Below are positions 5,756 to 12,361 of a DNA stretch of 14,061 nt, piece after piece (the first letter of the stretch is position 1; each line of letters opens with the position of its first letter). The stretch spans positions 1 to 14,061 of the forward strand of contig URRK01000020.1 in the NCBI GenBank assembly GCA_900550315.1. The letters run 5' to 3'. The notes under the pieces are model-generated. The model was not told the origin of the DNA. It saw only the letters and a program-made list of their open reading frames with translations, and did not search any database. This stretch comes from an uncultured Oscillospiraceae bacterium. GTDB lineage: Bacteria > Bacillota > Clostridia > Oscillospirales > Acutalibacteraceae. A program made the position numbers and the translations under genes.

Positions 5756-7927
5756 ATGAAGTGTAAAATTTTGCATGAATCTGCCGGGCGTATGCGCGTG
5801 CACGCCTGCGGCGGTAAAATGAGCCTGCAGCAGGCCGATGTTTTAGAATATTACTTAGCGGCGGTGCCCGGTGTTACCGGGGTTAAGGTGTTTGACCGCA
5901 CCGGCGACGCCATTATTTTGTTTAGTGCCCGGCGGGAGGAAATTGTTTTAGCGCTTTCTAAATTCTGCTACCAAAAGTACGCCGGCCTGGTGCCGGAGCA
6001 TACCGGCAGGGCGCTGAACCGTTCATATCAGGATCAATTAACCTTTACCGTGCTGCGCCGGTTTGCGGGGCAATTGTTTTTGCCGTTTTGGCTTCGGGCG
6101 GGGCTGGCTGTGCTGCGCAGCGTGCCCTACCTTTACCGGGGCCTTGCGGCGTTGGCAAAGGGCAAAATTAAGGTTTCGGTGTTAGACGCTACCGCCATTA
6201 CCGTTTCGCTTTTGCGGGGCGATTTTGGCACCGCCTCTTCTGTAATGTTCCTGCTGAAAATTGGCGAGATCTTAGAGGAATGGACGCACAAAAAATCGGT
6301 AGACGATTTAGCCCGTGCCATGTCGCTGAATGTAAAAAAGGTTTGGCTTAGGCGCAACGGGCAGGAGTGCTTAGTGCCCATTACCGAGGTTTTGCGCGGC
6401 GACTGCATGATTATTCGTACCGGGAACATGATCCCGCTAGACGGCAAGGTGCAAACCGGCGAGGCAACGGTAAACCAGGCCTCAATTACCGGGGAATCGC
6501 TGCCGGTTTTAAAGCGGCCGGGCAACCCGGTTTACGCCGGCACCGTTGTGGAGGAGGGCGAATGTACCGTTTCGGTTGAGCAAACCTCCGGCAGCGGGCG
6601 GTACGATAAAATTGTTAAAATGATAGAGGACTCCGAAAAGCTGAAATCAACGGTGGAGGATAAAGCCTCGCATCTGGCGGATAAGCTGGTGCCCTACAGC
6701 CTGGGCGGCACGGTGCTGGCCTATTTGCTTACCCAAAACCCCGTGCGGGCTCTTTCGGTATTAATGGTAGATTTTTCTTGCGCGCTAAAGCTTTCCATGC
6801 CCCTGGCGGTGCTTTCCGCCATGCGGGAAAGCAGCCGCTACGGTATTTCGGTAAAAGGGGGCCGTTTTTTAGAGGCGGTTGCCGGCGCCAACACCATTGT
6901 GTTTGACAAAACCGGTACCCTAACCCGGGCCTGCCCGCGGGTTGCCAAAATTGTTACCTTTAACGGCGAGCAGGAAAATGACGTTCTGTGTCTGGCCGCC
7001 TGTTTGGAGGAGCATTACCCCCACTCCATTGCCAACGCCGTAGTGCAGGAGGCCAAAAACCGGCAGCTGCACCACGAGGAGCGCCACTCTAAGGTTGAGT
7101 ATGTGATGGCGCACGGAATCTCCAGCATTGTAGACGAAAAAAAGGTTGTAATTGGCAGCTACCACTTTGTGTTTGAGGATGAGGGCTGCAAAATTAACGC
7201 CGCTGAGCAGGAAAAATTTAACGCCCTGCCAAACGAGTTTTCGCATTTGTACATTGCCGTTTCCGGCGTGCTTTCGGCCGTAATTTGCATTGAGGACCCG
7301 CTGCGGGAGGAGGCACCTGCCGTGGTGCGTGCCCTAAAGGCTTTGGGGGTGCAAAAAACGGTGATGATGACGGGGGATAGCGAACGCACCGCCCGCGCCG
7401 TAGCAAAAGCGGTTGGGGTAGACGAATACCACGCCGAAGTTTTGCCGGAGGATAAAGCTGAATTTGTCCGTTTGGAGCATCTTGCCGGACGCCGCGTAAT
7501 AATGATTGGCGACGGCGTTAATGATTCGCCTGCCCTTTCACAGGCCGACGCCGGCATTGCCATGGCCGACGGTGCCGCCATTGCGCGTGAAATTGCCGAT
7601 ATTACCATTTCAGCCGAGGACCTGCGGGCGCTGGTAGCTTTAAAGCAAATCAGCGACGCGTTAATGGTTCGTATTCACCAAAACTACCGGTTTATTATCA
7701 GTTTTAACTTCATGTTAATTGTGCTGGGGGTAGCCGGTGTTTTGCTGCCGGCCACCTCGGCGCTGCTGCACAATGTTTCTACCGTTGGCGTTAGCTTAAA
7801 AAGTATGACCGACCTGTTAAAAGAGGGCGCAGCGCCAAAAAGCGGGCAAGCAGATCGGCCGGCCGCGGGCAGCATAAAAGCGCCCGCCGCATTGCCGCAG
7901 CCCCAAAAGCCCCTTTTGTTAAAATAA
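5756..7927 (+). CDS. Heavy-metal-transporting P1B-type ATPase
   Basis: This is a 723-residue membrane pump of the HMA P-type ATPase family, expected to export a transition metal using ATP. The N-terminal 60 residues look like an HMA-type fold (KCKILHESAGRMRVHA) but lack a CxxC metal site. Other landmarks are TGES (245-248), phosphorylation motif DKTGTLT (Asp384), HP-motif equivalent YPHS (422-424) and hinge GDGVNDSPALS (586-596). The channel motif, usually CPC, is SCALK (341-345) without a proline in the centre, so the metal cannot be assigned. The last 30 residues are a low-complexity Pro/Ala tail. I chose ATG 5756 because family proteins begin MKCK; the frame stays open back to 5603 and encodes a hydrophobic stretch, so a longer form is possible. 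Only a weak GGGG serves as ribosome-binding site. Confidence 0.88.
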   Translation: MKCKILHESAGRMRVHACGGKMSLQQADVLEYYLAAVPGVTGVKVFDRTGDAIILFSARREEIVLALSKFCYQKYAGLVPEHTGRALNRSYQDQLTFTVLRRFAGQLFLPFWLRAGLAVLRSVPYLYRGLAALAKGKIKVSVLDATAITVSLLRGDFGTASSVMFLLKIGEILEEWTHKKSVDDLARAMSLNVKKVWLRRNGQECLVPITEVLRGDCMIIRTGNMIPLDGKVQTGEATVNQASITGESLPVLKRPGNPVYAGTVVEEGECTVSVEQTSGSGRYDKIVKMIEDSEKLKSTVEDKASHLADKLVPYSLGGTVLAYLLTQNPVRALSVLMVDFSCALKLSMPLAVLSAMRESSRYGISVKGGRFLEAVAGANTIVFDKTGTLTRACPRVAKIVTFNGEQENDVLCLAACLEEHYPHSIANAVVQEAKNRQLHHEERHSKVEYVMAHGISSIVDEKKVVIGSYHFVFEDEGCKINAAEQEKFNALPNEFSHLYIAVSGVLSAVICIEDPLREEAPAVVRALKALGVQKTVMMTGDSERTARAVAKAVGVDEYHAEVLPEDKAEFVRLEHLAGRRVIMIGDGVNDSPALSQADAGIAMADGAAIAREIADITISAEDLRALVALKQISDALMVRIHQNYRFIISFNFMLIVLGVAGVLLPATSALLHNVSTVGVSLKSMTDLLKEGAAPKSGQADRPAAGSIKAPAALPQPQKPLLLK

Positions 7928-7943
7928 GATATTTAATATTCCA

Positions 7944-7972
7944 TTGACAAACGCCTTTTCTAAAAATATAAT
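7944..7972 (+). promoter_or_regulatory. Perfect consensus sigma-A promoter of the GH3 gene
   Basis: TTGACA (7944-7949), a 17-bp spacer and TATAAT (7967-7972) match the sigma-A consensus at every position. It lies about 32 bp before the GTG start. Such a strong promoter on a sugar gene usually needs a repressor, but I see no clear operator palindrome overlapping it. Confidence 0.92.
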
Positions 7973-8004
7973 GTAAAAAATTGTATTTTTAGGGGGCGTT
8001 TTTT

Positions 8005-10215
8005 GTGTATCAAGCTTTTAAACAAGCGCAAAGCTTAACAAATTCAATGACCCTGCGGGAAAAGCTGGGCCAAATTACTCAAACGGTTGCCGGCTACCGC
8101 TGTTACCAAAAAAACGGGCAGCAGTTTACCTGGGCGCCGGAGTTTACCAAAACGGTAGAATATTACGGCGGTATTGGCGCCATTAGCGGTCTGCTGCGTT
8201 CTGACCCGTGGACAAAGCGGGGCTACGGCAACGGAATAGAAATGGAGCAGCGGGTTGAAATGGCCAACCGCCTGCAAACCTACTTAAAGCAAAACACCCG
8301 GCTGGGTATTCCGGCGCTGATTCAAATCGAGGCCTCGCACGGGATGCAGTCTTTGGGCAGCGTTATGTACCCGCTGGGTATTTGCTCGGCCGCCTCTTTT
8401 CAACCGGAGCTGTACCAAAGCATGATGCAGCTGGTAGGGCAGGAAATTCGTCAAAGCGGCAACCATATTGCCTTTGTTACCATGATCGATTTAGCGCGCG
8501 ATCCGCGCTGGGGCCGCAGCGCGGAATGTTTTGGGGAGGACCCTTATTTAGCCTACACCTTTGCCAAAAACGGTACAACCGGGCTGCGTCAGGGCGGCGC
8601 CCTGGTTTGCGCCAAGCATTTTTGCGCTGCCGGCTGCACCGAGGGCGGCATTAACAGCGCCGATATTCACATTGGCCCGCGGGAGCTGCACGAAATTCAC
8701 CTGCCTTCGGCAAAAGGCGCGTTTGAGGCCGGGGCCGAATTTGTTATGGTGGCGTATAACCCTATAGACGGCATTTTGTGCCACACCAACCGGCACCTGC
8801 TGCAAACCGTGCTGCGGAAAGAGCTGGGCTTTCACGGCGTAGTTATTTCAGACGGCTGCGGCGTTAGCAGCATTAGCCACAACCTGCGCTGCAGCTACGA
8901 AAGCGCCGCCGTTGCCGCGTTAAACGCCGGTATTGAGCTTAGCTTAGAGGATCAGGGCGCCTTTGCCGCCCTGGAGCAAACCGTGCAGCAAAAGCCGGAG
9001 CTGGTAGAAAAAATTAACGCCGCCTGCACCCATTTGTTAGAGGCTAAGTTTGAGTGCGGCTTAATGCAGCAACCCCTTACTCAAAGCTTTACGGCCGAGC
9101 AGCTGAGCGCTTTGCAAACAAAGCGAAACCAAAAGGCTTACGAAATGGCGGCGCAAAGCGCGGTATTGCTTAAAAATAATAACAATCTGCTGCCGCTAAG
9201 TAACCAAACAAAGCTGTGCCTTATTGGCGAAAATGCCGATTCGGTTTACTACCTGCTGGGCGATTATACCTCGGAGCGTAAGCCGCAGGAGGGCGCCAGC
9301 CTGCGCCGCGCGTTTGGGGAGCGGTTTAAAAATTTAACCTTTGCAACGGGCTGGCGGTTTAACGGCCAAAACAAAGGGGAGAGCGAGGAAGCACTAAAAG
9401 CAGCCGCCCAGGCCGATGTTATTTGCCTTTGCCTTGGCGGCAGCAGCGTGCGCGATTTTGAGGCTGTGCACGCAAAAAACGGCGCCATAGAAAGCAGCAC
9501 AAACTTTATGGATTGCGGCGAGGGCTGCGATGTTGCCGATTTAAATTTACCGCCCCAACAGCTAAACCTGTTAAGCCGGCTAAAGGCGCTGGGCAAGCCT
9601 ATTGTTGCGTTGCTAATTCAAGGCCGAGCCTACGCCATTTCGCATGTTGCAGAGCAGGCCGACGCCATTGTGGTAGGGTGGTACCCCGGTCAACAGGGCG
9701 GCTACGCCCTGGCCGATGTTTTAACCGGGGCGGTAAACCCCTCGGGCAAGCTGCCGGTTAGTATTCCCGCAAGCGGCAGCGCTTTGCCGGTTTGCTACGA
9801 CCTTTCAACCGCGAACCGCGGCTATACCAATTTAAAAAATAAGGCCTTGTACCCGTTTGGGTTTGGCCTTTCGTACACGCAGTTTAGTTACCAAAAGCCG
9901 GAGCTTGTTTTGGAAAATGATGTTGTAACGGCAACTGTTTTGGTGCAAAATTCCGGCGCTCTTGCGGGCAGCGAGGTGGTTCAGCTTTACGCGCAGGTAC
10001 ACGGCGACGGCGCCTTGCACGGCCGCCGCTTGGTAGGGTACCAAAAGGTGCAGCTGCAGCCGAGCCAGGCGCAAACGGTAACCTTTACCGTGCCGGTTAA
10101 AGCTTTAAACCTTTTGCCGCAGGCCGACCCGGCCTTTGACCCCGTTTTGGTAGAATTTTTTACCGGCGGCGGCAGCAATTGCAGCTTGTCCGGCAGCGTA
10201 ACCATTACGCGGTAA
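8005..10215 (+). CDS. Glycoside hydrolase family 3 beta-glucosidase/beta-xylosidase, cytoplasmic
   Basis: This 736-residue GH3 enzyme should remove non-reducing beta-linked glucose or xylose from oligosaccharides. The N-terminal barrel holds RDPRWGRSAECFGEDPYL (166-182), the substrate-binding KH pair (204-205) and the nucleophile in VVISDGCG (Asp283). The second domain (about 390-620) carries GEGCDVADLNLPPQQ, where Glu506 is the likely acid/base. The usual DR there is DV. A fibronectin-III-like C-terminal domain starts near PFGFGLSYTQFSY (about 650). There is no signal peptide, so it probably acts on imported oligosaccharides. No transporter or regulator gene lies next to it. The start is GTG 8005, preceded by AGGGGGC at 7991-7997; no better start exists in frame. 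The exact sugar is not predictable. Confidence 0.92.
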   Translation: MYQAFKQAQSLTNSMTLREKLGQITQTVAGYRCYQKNGQQFTWAPEFTKTVEYYGGIGAISGLLRSDPWTKRGYGNGIEMEQRVEMANRLQTYLKQNTRLGIPALIQIEASHGMQSLGSVMYPLGICSAASFQPELYQSMMQLVGQEIRQSGNHIAFVTMIDLARDPRWGRSAECFGEDPYLAYTFAKNGTTGLRQGGALVCAKHFCAAGCTEGGINSADIHIGPRELHEIHLPSAKGAFEAGAEFVMVAYNPIDGILCHTNRHLLQTVLRKELGFHGVVISDGCGVSSISHNLRCSYESAAVAALNAGIELSLEDQGAFAALEQTVQQKPELVEKINAACTHLLEAKFECGLMQQPLTQSFTAEQLSALQTKRNQKAYEMAAQSAVLLKNNNNLLPLSNQTKLCLIGENADSVYYLLGDYTSERKPQEGASLRRAFGERFKNLTFATGWRFNGQNKGESEEALKAAAQADVICLCLGGSSVRDFEAVHAKNGAIESSTNFMDCGEGCDVADLNLPPQQLNLLSRLKALGKPIVALLIQGRAYAISHVAEQADAIVVGWYPGQQGGYALADVLTGAVNPSGKLPVSIPASGSALPVCYDLSTANRGYTNLKNKALYPFGFGLSYTQFSYQKPELVLENDVVTATVLVQNSGALAGSEVVQLYAQVHGDGALHGRRLVGYQKVQLQPSQAQTVTFTVPVKALNLLPQADPAFDPVLVEFFTGGGSNCSLSGSVTITR

Positions 10216-10324
10216 TTTGGTTTAGGCCGGCTATTAACCCTGGCCGACAAGGGCTGGCTTAAAGTTTAAAGTATTTCGACCGGCGTTAAAATTTAATATT
10301 ATATTAAAACGATATTAAAACTAA

Positions 10325-10370
10325 AACGGCAATCCAAAATTAACAATTTTGGATTGCCGTTATTTTTTTT
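10325..10370 (+). terminator. Strong terminator after the GH3 gene
   Basis: A perfect 17-bp stem pairs 10325-10341 with 10345-10361 around the loop AAC, then eight T residues follow. Between the GH3 stop and this hairpin (10216-10324) there is only AT-rich sequence with no gene that I can recognise. Confidence 0.95.
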
Positions 10371-10474
10371 GCAGTTTAAACAAACCAACGGTTTTGCCGG
10401 GGGAGCAATTATTCGGTGCGGTTTGGTTGAAAAGTACAAATTTTTTGTTAGAACAGGTTAAGCAGCGTAAAAAC

Positions 10475-10504
10475 AAAAAAGGCGCTTGGTTCAGCGCCTT
10501 TTTT
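10475..10504. terminator. Bidirectional terminator just outside the left inverted repeat
   Basis: AAAAAAGGCGCT (10475-10486) pairs perfectly with AGCGCCTTTTTT (10493-10504) around loop TGGTTC. The T runs make it active on both strands. Its edge is 1 nt from the left 27-bp repeat, so it would stop the leftward promoter at 10544-10572 in the orientation seen here. Confidence 0.85.
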
Positions 10505-10505
10505 A

Positions 10506-10532
10506 AAAACCTTTTCGCAGAGTTTTGAACTT
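10506..10532. repeat. Left 27-bp inverted repeat (IRL) of the recombinase segment
   Basis: This 27-bp stretch (starts AAAACCTTTTCGCAG, ends TTTTGAACTT) is repeated without a mismatch in inverted orientation at 11935-11961. Identity stops exactly at both ends. Inside it, AAAAC and GTTTT are mirror-related around 11 bp, as expected for the two half-sites of a tyrosine recombinase crossover site. Confidence 0.92.
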
Positions 10533-10543
10533 TGTACACAAGG

Positions 10544-10572
10544 ATTATAGCACATTACGGTACAAAATTCAA
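10544..10572 (-). promoter_or_regulatory. Outward-facing promoter inside the invertible segment
   Basis: On the minus strand, TTGAAT (10567-10572), a 17-bp spacer and a perfect TATAAT (10544-10549) are seen, with TG one base upstream of the -10 (extended -10). The start point should fall just before the left repeat. At present it reads into the terminator at 10475-10504. After inversion it would read rightward across the right repeat. Confidence 0.8.
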
Positions 10573-10691
10573 TATTTTCAAATAAAAAATCGCAAAAATA
10601 TGGAAATCATTAGTTTTTTTGCACCCTAAAAGGTTCAGTTTAAACATTTTGCACGAAAAACGGGAGCGAAAATTGCATTTTTCAAAGTTTA

Positions 10692-10710
10692 CGCCGTCAA
10701 AAAAGCCGTC
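10692..10710 (+). repeat. GCCGTC pair upstream of the recombinase gene
   Basis: Two GCCGTC hexamers, 12 bp apart start to start and joined by AAAAAA, begin with CGCCGTCAAA. A close copy (CGCCGTCAAACAGCGCCGTC) lies just after the recombinase stop at 11864-11883, in the same orientation. They could be arm-type binding sites or operators for the recombinase. Confidence 0.5.
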
Positions 10711-10711
10711 A

Positions 10712-10744
10712 CCTAAAAACGGTTTAATGATAAGTTTTAGGAGG
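10712..10744 (+). promoter_or_regulatory. Hairpin overlapping the recombinase ribosome-binding site
   Basis: CCTAAAA (10712-10718) can pair with TTTTAGG (10735-10741). The latter contains the first three bases of the AGGAGG (10739-10744). This would mask the ribosome-binding site and hold recombinase synthesis low. I found no convincing plus-strand sigma-A promoter in 10545-10752. Confidence 0.45.
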
Positions 10745-10752
10745 AAGTTAAA

Positions 10753-11862
10753 ATGAGTAAAAAAGGTGAAAACATTTATAAAAGAAGGGATGGCCGCTGG
10801 GAGGCGCGCTACCCCAAGGAACGCCGGGAAAACGGCACTTTAAAGTACGGCTACTGCTACGCCAAGACCTACGCCGAAGTAAAGCAAAAATTAAACCTGT
10901 GCAAGGCCAACTGGCTTAACGGCACGGCCCAATTTAAGCCGGAAAATGGCGTGGTATTTTGGCAGTGCTGCCAAGAATGGCTGCAGTTAAAACGCAGCAT
11001 AGTAAAGCCCTCTACCTACGCTAAATATCAAACAATATTAAATTGTCACCTTCAACCGGTGTTGGGCAGCCTGCCGCCGCAGCAGCTAACAACCGTAGGG
11101 GTAGAGGCGTTTGGTTACAGCCTGCTGCACGAAAAGGGTCTTTCGGCCAAAACAGTGCGAGATATTTTAACCGTGCTTGCGGCAATTTTGCGTTACAGCG
11201 CCCAAAAATACCCAGTATTAGGCCGGGTGCAAATGGTTTACCCTAAGGCTAATAAAGGTGAAATGCGGGTGCTTTCTGTTTCCGAGCAAAAACGGTTGGT
11301 CGCCTACCTTTTGCAGGGCCTAAACCGTTACAAATTTGCAAGCCTGCTGGCGCTGCTTACCGGCTTGCGCATTGGGGAGGTTTGCGCGTTAAAATGGGGC
11401 GACATTAACTTAAAAAAGCGTCTTCTTTGCGTTACGCAAACGGTGCAGCGTTTAAATTGCGGCAACGCCCCTACCAAAACCGCCCTGTGCTTAAGTACTC
11501 CTAAAAGCGCAAATTCTTACCGGGAGGTTCCTCTTTGCGGGCTGGCACTGCAGCTTTGTCAGCGTTTTAAAGAAAAGGAAAAATCCGCCTACCTGTTAAC
11601 CGGCAATCAAAATATTCCAGACCCCAGAACCCTGCAGTACCGGTTTGCAAAATTTGCGTCCGACTGCCATTTGGCGGGGGTGCATTTTCACACCCTGCGG
11701 CACAGCTTTGCAACCCGCTGCATAGAGGTAGGATTTGATGTAAAAAGCCTTTCGGAAATATTGGGTCATTCCGGCACACAGCTTACCTTAGAGCGGTATG
11801 TACACTCTTCCTTAGAGCTTAAAGCTAAAAATATGAAACGACTGGCCGCAATGGGCTATTAA
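10753..11862 (+). CDS. Tyrosine recombinase (phage-integrase family), predicted DNA invertase
   Basis: This 369-residue tyrosine recombinase has an N-terminal arm-binding-like domain (YKRRDGRWEARY, residues 9-20). A SAM-like core-binding domain follows (about 65-155), then the catalytic domain. The active-site residues are Arg206 (TGLRIGE), Lys251 (TPKSANSYREVPL), His313 and Arg316 (HTLRHSFA), His339 (LGHSG) and Tyr349 (ERYVHS), so it looks intact and active. Family members integrate, excise or invert DNA. Here no phage or conjugative genes accompany it and inverted repeats enclose it, so site-specific inversion of its own segment is the best reading. AGGAGG at 10739-10744 sets the ATG. Base composition and codon choice resemble the neighbours, so it is not obviously a recent arrival. 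Confidence 0.9.
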   Translation: MSKKGENIYKRRDGRWEARYPKERRENGTLKYGYCYAKTYAEVKQKLNLCKANWLNGTAQFKPENGVVFWQCCQEWLQLKRSIVKPSTYAKYQTILNCHLQPVLGSLPPQQLTTVGVEAFGYSLLHEKGLSAKTVRDILTVLAAILRYSAQKYPVLGRVQMVYPKANKGEMRVLSVSEQKRLVAYLLQGLNRYKFASLLALLTGLRIGEVCALKWGDINLKKRLLCVTQTVQRLNCGNAPTKTALCLSTPKSANSYREVPLCGLALQLCQRFKEKEKSAYLLTGNQNIPDPRTLQYRFAKFASDCHLAGVHFHTLRHSFATRCIEVGFDVKSLSEILGHSGTQLTLERYVHSSLELKAKNMKRLAAMGY

Positions 11863-11863
11863 T

Positions 11864-11883
11864 CGCCGTCAAACAGCGCCGTC
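11864..11883 (+). repeat. GCCGTC pair downstream of the recombinase gene
   Basis: CGCCGTCAAACAGCGCCGTC begins 2 nt after the recombinase stop and resembles the pair at 10692-10710. The two pairs bracket the gene in direct orientation inside the inverted repeats. The role is unknown. Confidence 0.5.
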
Positions 11884-11909
11884 GGTTACCCTTTTAAGGC
11901 CGGTAAAAT

Positions 11910-11930
11910 AAGGGCTTGGCAAGCCCTTTT
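11910..11930 (+). terminator. Terminator of the recombinase gene
   Basis: AAGGGCTT (11910-11917) and AAGCCCTT (11921-11928) form an 8-bp stem with loop GGC, followed by a short T run. It ends 4 nt before the right repeat and insulates the right flank from recombinase transcription in the present orientation. Confidence 0.75.
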
Positions 11931-11934
11931 CGCC

Positions 11935-11961
11935 AAGTTCAAAACTCTGCGAAAAGGTTTT
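11935..11961. repeat. Right 27-bp inverted repeat (IRR) of the recombinase segment
   Basis: This is the exact reverse complement of 10506-10532 over 27 bp. It sits immediately before a small membrane-peptide reading frame and upstream of the c-di-GMP riboswitch operon. Confidence 0.92.
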
Positions 11962-12055
11962 GGGTGCCGGCTTATGCGGGGCATTTTGGCCGCAATTGGT
12001 AATATTATTGGCCGTTGGCTTGGCGCTATACTTAGTAATTAAGGCAGAATATTAA
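11960..12055 (+). CDS. Possible 31-residue membrane peptide next to the right repeat
   Basis: From TTG 11960 the frame encodes 31 residues with a clear membrane-helix pattern (QLVILLAVGLALYLVI) ending KAEY. GAAAAGG precedes it, but only 2 nt from the TTG, so start selection is uncertain and the frame runs upstream into the repeat. It might be a real small protein switched on by inversion, the tail of a longer gene cut by the repeat, or chance. An overlapping frame from ATG 11974 also encodes a hydrophobic peptide of 22 residues. Confidence 0.25.
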   Translation: MGAGLCGAFWPQLVILLAVGLALYLVIKAEY

Positions 12056-12149
12056 TTTTTTAAAGTGTTTAAAGCTTGTGTGGCGGATTTAAAAGTTTTT
12101 AACGGTGAAAAATTACAAAATTACATAAACGGGTAGAGGTACAAATTTC

Positions 12150-12230
12150 ATAAAGGTAAACCGGTTGAAAAGCCGGGGCACAAAGCCAAATGGGTCTAAG
12201 GTTTTTAAAACTATGACAGCCGGTTGCTGT
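12150..12230 (+). promoter_or_regulatory. c-di-GMP class I (GEMM) riboswitch
   Basis: The aptamer consensus is visible in order: GGTAAACC (12155-12162), a P2 stem CCGGTT/AGCCGG closed by a GAAA tetraloop (12161-12176), then GGCACAAAGCC (12177-12187). GGGTCTAAGG (12192-12201) and TATGACAGCCGG (12212-12223) follow, and the element closes with TTGCTG. The GG before TAAACC keeps the G typical of c-di-GMP binders instead of the A of cGAMP-binding variants; this alignment was done by eye. A terminator follows at 12275-12306, then the surface-protein operon, so it probably controls transcription of that operon. Confidence 0.88.
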
Positions 12231-12270
12231 TGGCAAATGGGCCAACAAAAATGAGCAAGCTTGCGCTTGC
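12229..12270 (+). repeat. Two hairpins between aptamer and terminator
   Basis: GTTGGC (12229-12234) pairs with GCCAAC (12241-12246), and GCAAGC (12255-12260) pairs with GCTTGC (12265-12270). They form the linker of the riboswitch expression platform. Confidence 0.5.
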
Positions 12271-12274
12271 ACCG

Positions 12275-12306
12275 CTGCCGGTTGCCTTGCAATGCGGCAG
12301 TTTTTT
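12275..12306 (+). terminator. Riboswitch-controlled terminator
   Basis: CTGCCG (12275-12280) pairs with CGGCAG (12295-12300) and TTGC (12282-12285) with GCAA (12289-12292), followed by six T residues. Its 5' arm repeats GCCGGTTGC, found also at the aptamer's 3' edge (12219-12227). The 5' strand of aptamer helix P1 could therefore pair with either copy, a plausible switch. Confidence 0.75.
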
Positions 12307-12361
12307 ATTTTGCAGTTTTATTTGTTTATTTTTAAAGGTAAGGTAGAAAGGAGGGGGCCTT

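Larger units (their letters stand above)
10506..11961. mobile_element. Predicted invertible segment (inverton) carrying its own tyrosine recombinase
   Basis: The 1,456-bp segment is bounded by perfect 27-bp inverted repeats. It contains a promoter pointing out across the left repeat, a recombinase gene with its own terminator, and nothing else recognisable. Inverted rather than direct repeats favour inversion over excision. The layout matches invertible promoters that phase-vary surface structures. I see no transposase, no target duplications and no phage or conjugation genes. Confidence 0.65.

Noticed and set aside
8044..8835. Several minus-strand frames opposite the GH3 gene
   Set aside because: They have no motifs or ribosome-binding sites and lie fully inside a well-supported enzyme gene.
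10506..11961. Insertion sequence or prophage/ICE remnant
   Set aside because: There is no transposase, no target duplication and no phage or transfer gene; the repeats are inverted and a promoter reads across one of them, which fits an invertible switch better.
12036..12060. Terminator between the right repeat and the riboswitch
   Set aside because: The stem AATTAA/TTAATT is only 6 A-T pairs before the T run, so it is unlikely to stop transcription efficiently.
12099..12127. Constitutive promoter (TTAACG-17-TACATA) for the riboswitch operon
   Set aside because: Matches are only about 4/6 and 3/6 in AT-rich DNA. It cannot be excluded, but is too weak to annotate.
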